Shown here: positions 1 to 11,650 of the stretch, one piece after another
Position numbering within the stretch: the first letter of the stretch is position 1
How the letters are laid out: every line of letters starts with the position of its first letter
Assembly (NCBI GenBank): GCA_022885665.1
Contig: JAGQDJ010000286.1
Span: 124,001-188,000 of the forward strand
Direction: 5' to 3'
From: Triops longicaudatus
Lineage: Eukaryota; Arthropoda; Branchiopoda; Notostraca; Triopsidae
DNA length: 64,000 bases
Program-made: the position numbers and the translations under genes
The notes under the pieces: generated by a model
The model's database searches: none
Told to the model about the DNA's origin: nothing
The model's input: only the letters and a program-made list of their open reading frames with translations

Positions 1-3000
1 GTGAAAGACGCAACTGCCCTGGACTACGAGACTGTCAAAGGTACATTATACTACCATGACTAACAATGTTTACTAATCTCCCTCTCCAGAATTGAATTTC
101 TCCATAATTGCCCGGGAAGTTGTACAGCAATATCCAAAATCTTCCTCTGCTTCTATAACAGTCTATATCCGCGATAGCAACGACAACTATCCTCAATTTG
201 TCCGCGAAACTTATACAGTAACTATGCAAACTGAAATTATGGCGATTAATTAAACACAATACTCCAATTACTTAAGCTTGAATTTCTTAGGCTACAATCC
301 CAGAAAATGCAGGAGCTGGTACTACCGTAGCTTGGATACAAGCTCGTGACGAAGATTCAGGCGTCTTTGGAACAGCAGGCATACGTTTCACTGGATTGCA
401 AGGCCCAGTGGCGGACAAGTAGGTCTTCGGTGTCCTATTGTAAAAACTGTGTAAACAAGCTTCATTTTTTTCTTATTTTCTCTCAGATTCAAAATAGACC
501 CGTTAAATGGCATTATTACCATACGCGAGGACGCGGGAAACGATTTGGACAGAGAGCAAGTCAGTCAGTACACTTTAATAGTGGAAGCTCGAGATAACAA
601 CGGCAAGGGCAATCGGAACACTGTTCAGTTGAATATCCAACTCGAAGATGTGAATGATAACGCGCCTTTCTTCTTCCAAGCCATGTACGAAGCCCACGTG
701 GAAGAGAATGCGGCCAAGTTCTCGTTTCCTGTTGTGGTCCAGGCTTACGACCGGGACTTGAACGGCACTCCGAATAGTCAAATCCGTTACTCCATTGAAG
801 ACGGCGATTTGCGGGGGAATTTTTCTTTAAACCCTACAACGGGACAGTTAGATATTAATCAGCCGCTGGACTTCGAATTACTGCCAATAGGTGATAATCC
901 CCACGCTAATACCTTGCACGGCAATTTGGGCAACATCCGTGCGATAAATCTCACCATTCGAGCATATGACCTGGGTACCCCGTCCTTATCGTCTTACGTT
1001 ACTGTAATGATCTACGTCCAGGACGTCAATGACTACGCACCAGTATTTTCCAAAGCTTCGTATTCCAGAACAATTTCAGAAGACACGCCTCCTGGGGCGT
1101 CCATTTTACAGGTAGATTTTGTTAATATTATTGCTCGTACTTTTTTCTTTATTAGCATTATTTTTATTTTACTCTTGTTATTATATATTTAGTTTTATTT
1201 TTTTCTCTGTGTTATGTATTTATGTCACTTTTCTTCTGTGGCGCATTAACGACCGTTGCACTTAAGTACAATCCGTTATAGGTTAAAGCATGGGATATGG
1301 ACGGGTCGTCGCCGAACAATCTGATTACGTACCGTTTGCAAGGCGGAGGACACGACAAATTCTTTATGGACGCTCTTACAGGCGTTTTAAGCGTGGCTAA
1401 TGGGGCTTCATTAGACCCAGATGCGTTTGAACCACGCAAAACTTCGTATCAGCTACAAGTAGTAGCTTTGGACGGAGGGTTAGGTGGTGATCAGCTTTAT
1501 AGCACGGCTAGTATCACTCTTTCCATCGCGGACGTGAACAACAAAGCACCAATCATGCAACACCCAGGGATGATCGAAGTCAGTGAAGATATTGCTCCGG
1601 GTCAAATTCTCACGCACATCGTGGCTACCGACATGGATGAAAGATCAGCTTTGAGGTACTGGATTGACGCCAAATCTAGCGAAGGCCGATCGGAAGAAGG
1701 GATTATAGTCCGGGACATTGACTATAACATCAGCTCCAGGTTTGACATAAATAGCGTGGATGGGACAGTTCGCATTCTTCGAGAACTCGACCGCGAACGA
1801 GTTGAAACGATTAAATTAGTAATCAAGGTGGAGGATACAGCTGCCAGTACTTCCGGTCAGACAGCGACAGGTATAATTTTTAAGCGAAAAAGGGAAGAAA
1901 TGCTGATAGACATGCCTTCGCCTCTTGAAAGGAACTTTAACGATTGTGGTGGAAGACGTCAACGACAACGACCCTCGTACAAAACCGTTCTACCGAAGAA
2001 ATGTACCAGAAAATAGCAAACGCGGTACGCCTGTGCTTACCATTAGTGCAGAAGACGCGGACAAGAATCGCACCATAACATACGCTTTAGAAGGGCCTAC
2101 GGAGTTGCTTGAGCTCCTACACATAGACCGTGACAGCGGAGAAATCCTCGTTAGTAACAAAATTGACAGGGAACGGTTCGCGTGGATGAATATCACTGCA
2201 CGAGTTACGGATTCCGGCGTGCCTCCCAGGTCAACCTACGTGCCACTCTACATCCAAGTAATGAACCAATCATTCATATGTAATGATAAGCTAAATTTGC
2301 GTTTTGTTATGTTTAGGTCATTGACGAGAATGACAACAATCCACAGTTCGTTAGTGGCGTCACAAATTTTACCATCAAGGAAAACGTGGCTCTTGACACA
2401 CGTGTAGGCAAAGTTGAAGCTTTCGATGCCGATACAGGAGATTTTGGCAAAATTACTTACTTGCTCGATGGCAGGTCTACGAGGGTAATTCTAATTAAAG
2501 ATAAATTCTACGGAGGACTTGAACGTAGCGAAATTCTGTAGGGAATGTTCGCTATTAATGCCGACACGGGCGTAATTACGGTGGCGGACAAACTGGATCG
2601 TGAACAGCAAAGTAGTTATACAGTAATTGTGGAAGCATGGGATAATTTCAAGTTTGGGTACGCTTCCGGAGAGAGTCGTAACGCCTTCCAACCTGTGACG
2701 TAATAACTAAATTATTTACCTACTTTTACGTCCCACTGTACTTGCCTTGTGTTGTGCTTCATTCGTACAGGATAACCATTGCAGACGACAACGATGAGAT
2801 TCCCAAGCTAGAAACACACAGCAATTGTGCCAGCATTACAGAATTCCACGATATCCGACTACCCATTACCTCGATTAAAGCTACGGATAAAGACGACCCG
2901 GACACGCCCAACGGTCGCGTGATTTTTACCATAGATGAAGGCAACGATAAGGGTAATTTAACGATACATTACTCAGGGGAATTTATCCTGACCCAACGAA

Positions 3001-5849
3001 TGTAGGACTGTTCGGTATTGGTAATATTGATCACACGTCAGCCAAAATTTTCGCTGTTAAGCCGCTAAAAGGAAAGTATGGCAACTACACCTTACGGATT
3101 AAAGCCCAAGATCGGGGAAATCCCCCTAACGCAGCTTTAGATGACTTCCATATTTGCGTACTAGATTTCAACGATCACGCTCCTAGATTTATCAGTCCTG
3201 AGCAAAATACTACCATCAAAATGCCAGAAGTAAAACATTCAGAAATTACTCCAATTCGATTGATTACTGGTGGCTAATAAACCCTGCCAATCTTTCTAGA
3301 ACGCTACAGTAGGCTCCGCCGTTATAATGGTGACAGCCACGGATGATGACGTAGGTTTGAATGCAGACGTACGTTATCGCTTACGTCAGGATCCAATGGG
3401 CCATTGGAAGAGCTTTGCCATTGACGAATTCAGCGGTTTAGTGACACTCAAATTACCTTTAGACAGAGAGAGGCAAAAGATTTATGAGGTAAACATAGCC
3501 ATAAATACGCCGACAAGCAGTAAACCATTGATTCAATGAATCCATTCAATTGATTTCAGTTACGAGTGGAAGCTAGGGATAGAGGCACGCCCACGTCATT
3601 GTCGAGCGAATTGGATTTGACTGTTTACGTCAAAAACGTGAACGACAATGAGCCTCAGTTCCTTATTGACGTATTCTACGTTAATTTTACAGGTAATCCA
3701 ACTGATGTGCCATAAAAATGTTTCCATGCTGACGTTCTGTTTTTCGTTGCAAAGAGCACAGGGCACCGGGCGTGGATCAAGCCCAATTACCGAACACAGT
3801 CGATCGCGACGAAATTGACGACTCCTCATCTTACCATGAACAGGCTTGTTACTATATCGTGAGTGGCAATGAAGCAGAACTCTTCCGTTTAGACCCCGTT
3901 TCTCATATTCTTACAGTAAGAAAAAAGGTTCCTGTCACAAACCAAGCCCTTTATTCATAACTAAACTTTCTGTAGGTTACGCGTGAGCTCGACCGGGAAC
4001 TTCAGTCAGAGCACGTTTTAATAATTAAAGCAACCGAAAGCTGTTTCCAACCACCCTTGGACATAAAAGTGTTCGAGCCAGCGGATGACAGTTTGCTGAA
4101 AATTATTGTTCATGTCGTCGATATTAACGACAACGCTCCGTTTTTCATGAAGGATAACTTCACAGGTGGCATCACCACAGAAACCAATTTTGGTACCGAA
4201 GTTGTTGCCGTGAAGGTAAATAAATGTGACAGAAAATAAGTTTTCAAAAAAGTAACAGAAATTGCTATTTTTACCTCAATTTATCACTATTTATTAATGA
4301 ATTAGGCAATAGACTTCGACAGCGGTGTGAACGCTCAGCTGAGTTATTACATTAAAGGTCCTGTGCACCAAACCCTTACCGAAGGCTTGGAAACCGTTCA
4401 GGGAATGCCTTTCGCTATTAACAAGAGTACTGGCATCATTTCTTTGAACTTCGATCCCCAACGCGACATGAAGGGCTATTTTGATATGCAAGTAGTCGTG
4501 AACGACACGGGAGGACTCTCCGATACGGCCCGCGTGTTTATCTACTTGCTGCGCGAAGACCAGCGCGTCAAATTTGTGTTACGACAACATCCACAACACG
4601 TTCGGTCCCGCATTGAGCAATTCCAAGAGTAAAATCAGTTTTTCTATTAATTATTCCATTGTTGACCAGCTGTCCTTATAGCGCCATGCGGAACATCACA
4701 CGCACGATTGTTAACGTCGACGAGTTTAGAGTACACGCCAATCAAGACGGATCGGTGGACAAAACCCGCACAGATGTATATATGCATTTCGTAGATCCTA
4801 ACGATAACTCCATATTGGAGGCTGATTCCGCCCTACGACTGGTGGATCAAAATGTCGAAACTTTGGACCAACTTTTCAGAGTAATTAACTTAACCATCTG
4901 AAAGTTATTAACTTGCTGTTCCCAGAAATGTAGCATAACTTGAATATTTGGATTTTTTTTTTTTATGTTCACCAGGAGTTTAATGTACTGGACACCGCAC
5001 CAGCTGAAAGCCCAAAAGCCCTGGAAAGTTCCACGCCTATGCCTCTCTTGTGGGCATCAGGAGCGGCAGTGTTTCTTGCCTCTATGCTGTTGTTGCTTTT
5101 GGGAATTTGCATCGTGCAAAGAGCCCGTTTATTGCGCAAACTGCGAGCTGCGACGGCTTCCGCCGCTTCCTTCGGACCAAGCGAAACAGGCCCCCGTCGT
5201 GATGGTCAAGTGCCTAACACCAATCAGCATAGTACACAAGGATCGAATCCAATTTGGCGCACGGACTACGAAAGCGAATGGTACAAGCCAGACGATTTTT
5301 ACGCGTAAGTAGCTATAACTCATGTACGAACAGCTGAAAGCTTCTAAACTTCGTATGTAGGCGAAGTTCCGAACTAGATGGCCAAGATTCTATTGACGAG
5401 AACGCAGTATTGGACAGCGCGGAGCGCATGACTCATCGACAAGCAAGCTTTAGTACTGAGCGCACTACCTCAACAAATCGTGAATCACAAAAGTGAGCCT
5501 TACGAAGTTATTGTTAATGTCCAGTGTTGAGCAACAATTTTTGTGTCATAGGGACGTATCCCGTAACAGCATACTATCAGCGCGGAATCTTATATTGCAA
5601 GGTCTTCATCGAGAATCGATGTCATCTTCACGTAATGATTCAGACGAGCACACAGACTCCGTCGCGCAAGCTGAACGGGAACGCGACGTTAGCGAAGTTC
5701 GCGAGCAAAATAATATCAATCGCCGCTCGAACGATGGTTCCTTGTACCAAAAAAATGTGTACCATTTCGGTTACGCAGATATGCACGCTGGCTTGGATAA
5801 ACTGGCAAATCCGTTGATACCTCGTCGCCTTGAAACGACAGAACTGTAA
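1..5849 (+). CDS. Cadherin, Cad99C/protocadherin-15-like (5' truncated by window edge)
   Basis: Calcium-dependent adhesion protein of the plasma membrane; this family organises microvilli and stereocilia-like protrusions. Nineteen exons: 1-40, 90-217, 291-418, 487-1111, 1282-1870, 1932-2257, 2317-2484, 2542-2699, 2771-2952, 3006-3229, 3300-3488, 3560-3692, 3755-3915, 3976-4215, 4306-4628, 4682-4880, 4976-5304, 5361-5492 and 5552-5849, giving 1523 codons here with all junction phases matching. About ten inter-repeat linkers of the DxND type are visible (DVNDNAPFF near 650, DVNDYAPVF near 1025, DENDNNPQF near 2325, DINDNAPFF near 4120), so roughly eleven cadherin repeats. They are followed by a membrane-proximal domain, one membrane segment near 5045-5110 and a cytoplasmic tail of about 220 residues that includes GSNPIW. 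The protein ends in TEL, a class I PDZ ligand. Assignment to Cad99C/PCDH15 rests on remembered tail motifs; another long arthropod cadherin is possible. Confidence 0.9.
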
Positions 5850-5873
5850 ATTTACGTGGGTGCTATAAAACCA

Positions 5874-5879
5874 AATAAA
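5874..5879 (+). terminator. Polyadenylation signal of the cadherin gene
   Basis: AATAAA lies 25 bp after the cadherin stop codon, in the right place for 3' end formation. The next gene converges from the other strand and stops at 6633. Confidence 0.6.
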
Positions 5880-6632
5880 CTTTCTATGTACAGCTATCCA
5901 GGCGTCTGCTCTTATAAGTTGGCAATCTAGGCAGGTCGTATATAATCGAGACTTATTTACGGACAGACACGGTTTCTGAACACTATCACTTTTCAGGACA
6001 GTTGGCGTTTACAGCGTCATTCTGTGGTTTACAACGCTTAACGACATTTATGCTCTATATTTCTTTGTCTCAAACTTCTCGTTATTTTTTTCTCAAAGAG
6101 ATTCGACTACAGTACAAAATACTGATAAGCAAATAGCCAAATGCATTCCTCCTGATATTCAGAAGGTGACCCTGAAATTTGGTACTATCTTTGTTTTACA
6201 ACACAGAGATTCTCCTCCTAATTACACGTAGAAGCATATATAGTCACAACTCCCTTAACATGTAATAACTTCGCTATGATTGTTCGCTACAGCCACCGGC
6301 TTGTCAAACATCAAACATTTTTGAGTTCTCTACAAACGTGTAACTTAACAAGGTAAGTCGAAATCGTCTTTGTCAAGTCCACACTGGCGCTTGGAAGGAA
6401 ACAAACTTGTCACTAGAACACACGCACACAAACCAGATAAGGAAGACGCCATCCTTTGCATCACTTTTTGTTGCTCGCAAAGTGCACTTCCTCTGACAAT
6501 TCCTTTTTTTTTGGATAAAAAAAGAGCGCGAATAAGTCTCTCTTTGTCTTTCAAGAGTCAATGGACCAAAGACGTTGACACATAACGGTACTTCTAAACT
6601 TGGTGTAAAATCCAAGTTCCGATTAAGCGCTC
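5880..6632. other. Convergent intergenic stretch
   Basis: About 750 bp between two genes that face each other. It should hold the 3' UTR of the cadherin and that of the sphingomyelin synthase. The open frames here have no recognisable content and no splice support. Confidence 0.5.
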
Positions 6633-9155
6633 CTAACTGTCGCGTTCGGGGTACTTGGACAAAAACTGACGAGGCCACGGCAAAGGCCACTCATACTTCC
6701 GGGGCACGGGACCTCCAACATTTCGTTCAAAATACATAAAAACCGGGTACCACCAAACCCGCGAAAGGTAGTTATTGGGCCCACGTTGCTACAAGAGAGA
6801 AAAACAAAAGTTTAGTATCAAACTGCTTTATCACATTTACTGATGGAAGGGATAATCTCACTGCACAAACAAGGGTACGCAAGGATACCATCCAAAATAA
6901 TTAAAACTAAATAGCGCATGAACAAAAAACAAATAAATGGGAATATAAAATACAGACAAAAACATAAAAATTATAAAATACAACTAACTAAAGATACGGT
7001 GGACGCCAAATAAACCTGGCCGAGGTCCGACAAAGGGCATGTCGAACACACTGTCACCGACGCAAACATAAACAATAAAGGTGAAAAGGGAGCTAATACG
7101 TTATATTTCACAAATAATCAGTAATGAATCTTACCTAAATTTCCAAAATAATTATGCAATGCGTGATAACAGATTCACATGTAACACGAGATTACTCACT
7201 TTTAAGTTTGCGTTGTTTGCTAGGGTGTGATACATCCAAAACAATCTGGTCGTGACATAATAGGCAATTACGACATCAACCGTGTAATGTGCGTGAGCCA
7301 TCATGAGAAAAATGACGCCAACAATGTTGGCCAGGAAGGCAATCCACTGTAGTACGACACAACTTCGGGGTGTATCTAAGAAATATGAAAATAGTCAATG
7401 TTAACGAGGGTACCATTTCAGAAACTATTAGGTCTTACATTCTTGAATAACTAAGTAAGACATGACCAAAATAGCCGTATGACCACTGAAGATGTAATCG
7501 CCACAGAAAACATGTTGTCCATTAATTGTTAATCCCATGCCCAAGAGCATCTTAACGGCTCGTAATGTGACCACACCTACGCTGGTATTATTTAACTTGG
7601 GCGAGCAGTAATATGTCCGCGACGCCATGGGCAAGACTGTAACATACATCGTAATGGCTCGCATGAGGTACAATAAACCCAAGACAAGAAACACGCGTCG
7701 AAGGATGATTAACCTGTAATAGAAATGTTAGACGATGACCTTTTCTAACGCATACCAATCGTATTACCTGTGTTTGTGGAAGAAAAGGAGGACCATACAC
7801 GAAGCTGTCGATATGATAATGAGACTTTCTGAGACATCCAAACCCCAATCTGCTGGACTCACGTTATCGAGGAAGACATCCGGCAGTGGGTCATACTTTT
7901 CACGGTCGGGGACTTTTTCATGTACCATAGCTAACGACAAGGTCGAGCAGAAACTGTTGAACACAGCAAACAAAAAAGCTACACGAAAGAAAGGAGATAA
8001 TAGCATTACGCAACAGGTTGTACGGCAATTTTCTTGTTACGCAAATAAGATTCAGCAGCTGTTAATCGTCAGTATTGACGCGCGAAACTCTCTTCTCTAC
8101 AGACACGATTTGCACAGACCTATATATAACTCCAGGAAAAATGCCTACATTCCTCGTTTTTCAAGCTGAGCTATTTGGCTATGCCACCGTTATGTCTATC
8201 TACGATGGCACTTGAACGCAATGTTCGTCACGCACGTAGTTCTTGCATTCCTCGGGGTGATCTGGTATTGGACTGTCGTCGAAGGCGCGATGCCTTCATT
8301 TCGCTTACCTACAAATGTCTTGAATTTTTCACGAGGGAATTTGGGCTCTTCTCGTAAAGGCGCAGGCACTTCAATACGAATGATTCCATTGCCATCGTTC
8401 GTGGAACAGTTCCCGTTGCCGATGACTCCACTACTTGTGCCATTAAGGTGCTGGGAACCGTAGAAAACGTGTCCATCCACGGGATTCAAAACAGTGTCAG
8501 GTAGATCCCATTCCACTTTCCCTTTTCCAGGCAGCAAAGGTTGGCGCTGGTAGACGTCCTATAAAAAAGGCGCGAACTTAATATCGACAGTGCGTTCTAC
8601 AAAATCTATAATTGTCTACTTGATTCATGTTGTATGTAGGGGAACTTTTTCCGGTCGCTGGGGGCGAACTGGGTTCCAAATCCACACTCAGCGCGCGAAA
8701 CGGTCTTTTCGATACTTGTGGACTAGTTGGTGCACTAGCGCTAGATTGAAGACGGAGGTTTGCTTTCGTTTTCCGATGCGGAACAACATCAGCCGTTGCT
8801 AAAGGTAGCGCCACACACGACACGCCGAGAGACTGTAGATCAATTGGTTTACAAAAAATCTTGCCGCTAGGACTTTCGTTGGCATTGCAATCGTGGCCGC
8901 TCGTTATGCGAGTTTCTGGCTCAGGAATGACAGGGGCGTCAGTTCCGGGATGAAGACTCTTCGTGTCTGTAAAAACAACATAATTCTTTATGGACAACTG
9001 CTGTTGTAGTCTTAATGCGGCTTACTGAAACACCGGGCAGAATCCCTACAACGCTCGGTCCGCTCTTCTGGGATCCTATTCGGGGATAAAAAGAAAAATA
9101 ATTTATCAATACGTTCGTAGACAAATATAGTGCCGTACTTGTCTTTTACGGTCAT
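6633..9155 (-). CDS. Sphingomyelin synthase family protein
   Basis: Membrane enzyme of Golgi or plasma membrane that moves a phospho-head-group from phosphatidylcholine to ceramide. Eight exons on the minus strand: 9139-9155, 9026-9075, 8620-8966, 8309-8558, 7768-7978, 7439-7713, 7200-7375 and 6633-6788, giving 493 codons with matching phases. The catalytic lipid-phosphatase-like motifs are intact: CGDYIFSGHT (exon 6) and AHAHYTVDVV (exon 7), which supply the His-His-Asp triad. Conserved stretches KTFVAFLFAV, MVHEKVP and ITMYVTVLP and a C-terminal exon with a double-tryptophan motif agree with SMS1/SMS2. The N-terminus of about 220 residues is polar, looks disordered, and shows no clear SAM domain. 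The start at 9155 is a 5-codon exon chosen because it is the only ATG exon found that fits the phase of the next one; it is the least certain part. SMS versus SMS-related (SAMD8) is not decided. Confidence 0.9.
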
Positions 9156-9831
9156 TGTATTGGTTCGGTTAGACTATGACTGAAAGATACTCTGACTTTT
9201 TAAAAAATGTCGATAGTATCAATGACGCATGCACTGCACCTAACAAATGACCTAAAGCATTGTAAAACAACGAAAACACTTGAGCACTTTACAATAATCG
9301 TCATTTACTATAAAATAAATCTTAAGGAAATGCACGGCACGGAATGAGAAAACTTTACAATTGACGTAACTGTTTACAACTATTTTTTTACCCCATTTTC
9401 CTATCACGGGGGACGTTGGCGTTGCCGGCTACTCAACGTGACCGACAATGGCACACACGATAAAAACTTACAAAGCATATGAAGTAGTTGTGTTTTTCTC
9501 CTCTGGCTGGCACATTGCCACACCTGTAAAGGAACATGTGGTACATTCCCACAGGTGGGCTCCCGGAAATTGACTTTCACGTATTTTCTCTTTCTTCCTA
9601 GGGTGTACATCTCCCATTTCGGGATATTGTCTCGATTTCGTAATGTCATTAAGTGCGTCCACTTTTGTCGCAAAGCGATAAGCCACAAACCAAGGAAGTA
9701 GTAGCGAACTTCCTTTGATTCACCACCTTAACCGCAAAAACCAGCAGCGAATGTTTTTAGAAAGATAAGGCAGTGGGAATTCCAATGTAATCGCCGAAAA
9801 ATACCGCACTATTCAAATTTAGAAGTGGCTA

Positions 9832-10026
9832 ATGAACGACAAATATGGATTGTTGGCACTGGCACGTGATCCCGGCAACAATGAATATGAAAGACTTTCT
9901 TCCGAAATAATGAATGAGAGTGGCTCGCTCCTCCCGAGAGACACTGCGGTGTTTAACGGAAATGTGCCACTTCTTAACGCAGTTCGAACAGGTTTAAAGG
10001 AAAGTATTACAAAACTGGGAACATGA
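9832..10026 (+). CDS. Small open reading frame, 64 aa, unknown
   Basis: ATG at 9832, stop at 10024-10026. The composition is balanced and polar with no low-complexity run, and it begins MNDKYGLLAL. I do not recognise it. It has no homolog I can name, no clear signal peptide or membrane segment, and it could be an exon of a longer gene or a chance frame. It lies upstream of the sphingomyelin synthase on the opposite strand. Confidence 0.2.
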   Translation: MNDKYGLLALARDPGNNEYERLSSEIMNESGSLLPRDTAVFNGNVPLLNAVRTGLKESITKLGT

Positions 10027-11632
10027 AAAACAACTTTGCTATCGTGACATTTATAAGCGTTCGAAACGTACGGCAGAACGGGACGGTGTCCAGTTTCAAA
10101 TTGCCAACGTTGCAGAAACGTTTATACACTAAGCCTCCTGGCTTATTTGCAACGAACTAAACCTGTACCGAACAAGCTCATCGTTGTGTTGCTCACCAGA
10201 AACAACAAAGAGAAAGGAATGTGTACCTGAGGTACAAGATTATGAAACCCGCGTAAACCCTTTCTGTTCAAGGTAACACACCATTAGTAATTTCCAAGTA
10301 TCAGTCAGGTTCCGTTATTTTACCAATATTACATTCAGAACTAAGCTTGCAACATCCTTGACTTTTGCTTGTGGAAAGTAACTATGTTAATGTGAGAAAA
10401 ATTTTAAATCATATACAGCTCTGTTATGCTATACACTTAAGAACGAGTCAAAGAGATGAACAAACCTTGCACAGCTATCAAATCCTACAGAACGCCAGTG
10501 AAACTTCGCATTCTACGTGTCCTAGGTTTCCCACGGTTTTTAAAGAGCAAAGTAAGATAATGAATTTGAGATATTTTCCCTTTGTTGTCAAAGTGAATAA
10601 AGGGCAGCGTAAAGAAAGTTTGGCAACTACTTTCAAAACAAGTGCCGCGAACGTGAGCACGAACACTTGTCAGAGACTTTCTACTGCGTCCCAAAAGTTG
10701 GAATATTCACCCTACTGGAAGTGCACCCTTACCTTATTACACAAATATTTCGTATGTCTGAACTAGTAAGTTTAAGTTCTATTCGTCAGTTAAGCTTTTA
10801 TCTTTAAATAATTCGGGCTTTACTCTATTTCCCTTTCGGTGTGATGTGCTTTTTCATTTGCGTTCTTAATTTATCTGTTTAGTTGAATTATTTGACTTTT
10901 TTCTTTGACACTGTGATTAAAATATCAGATGATCTATTGAAAAGGTCTTCCTTTCCTAGCAAATGCAAAACAATGAAATTGTTCAACTCAGCGCAACGAC
11001 ACGTATTCGGAATTTTAAATTTGATTGTTACGTACTGTGCTACATTGTCATAGTTATCATTGTAAGTAGAAAAGCTCGACACACTCCATGTTTCACTCGT
11101 CGTTTTTTGATGGGAGGTTTTTCCCAACCTTCTAGGTAAAAAGCGATGGTCGCTAAAAGTGTGGGTGCTCTAAAATCGCGGTGCCAAGCTCCTTCAATTT
11201 TTCTCGTGCCTTTCTTCTGTAAGTAAGATTTCCGTATATCAACAAAACAAAAACAAAAAGTCCTAATATCAACAAACCACAAGTACTCCGACACAGGACG
11301 TAGGAATATGTTTGATGTACAAATTCCAAAGCCAAAGATGTTTATACATAAATTTCGAGGCAAGTGACAGAAGCAAAGAATGGAAATATACTCACAGTAT
11401 AACGACCGGCTGTGTACTCTTTTCTTTACATAAGTGATAAACTGCTGACCGTCCCAAAATGTGAGATTACGGCTTATATCTGTATGACAGATCCACGTGG
11501 CGAGTATAAAGATCTACTTTAATAATCTCAAGCATCTGGAAAGGCTTCAAAAGCCTCTTTCAATGCCGTTTAACCTAAATGCGGTGGGCTTCCGACTTCA
11601 AGCATCATGCTGCTAGAACGAGGTACGATTGC

Positions 11633-11650
11633 CACACACACACACACACA
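11633..11650. repeat. (CA)9 microsatellite
   Basis: Nine uninterrupted CA units in the gene-poor stretch between the sphingomyelin synthase and the 14.1 kb gene. Confidence 0.9.

Noticed and set aside
6345..6690. Open frames on both strands in the cadherin/SMS gap
   Set aside because: They overlap the stop exon or 3' UTR of the sphingomyelin synthase in the wrong frame.
9468..9686. Minus-strand frame with WECTTCSF, resembling a RanBP2-type zinc finger
   Set aside because: It starts at GTG, lacks the second Cys pair of that finger and has no splice support to a neighbour.
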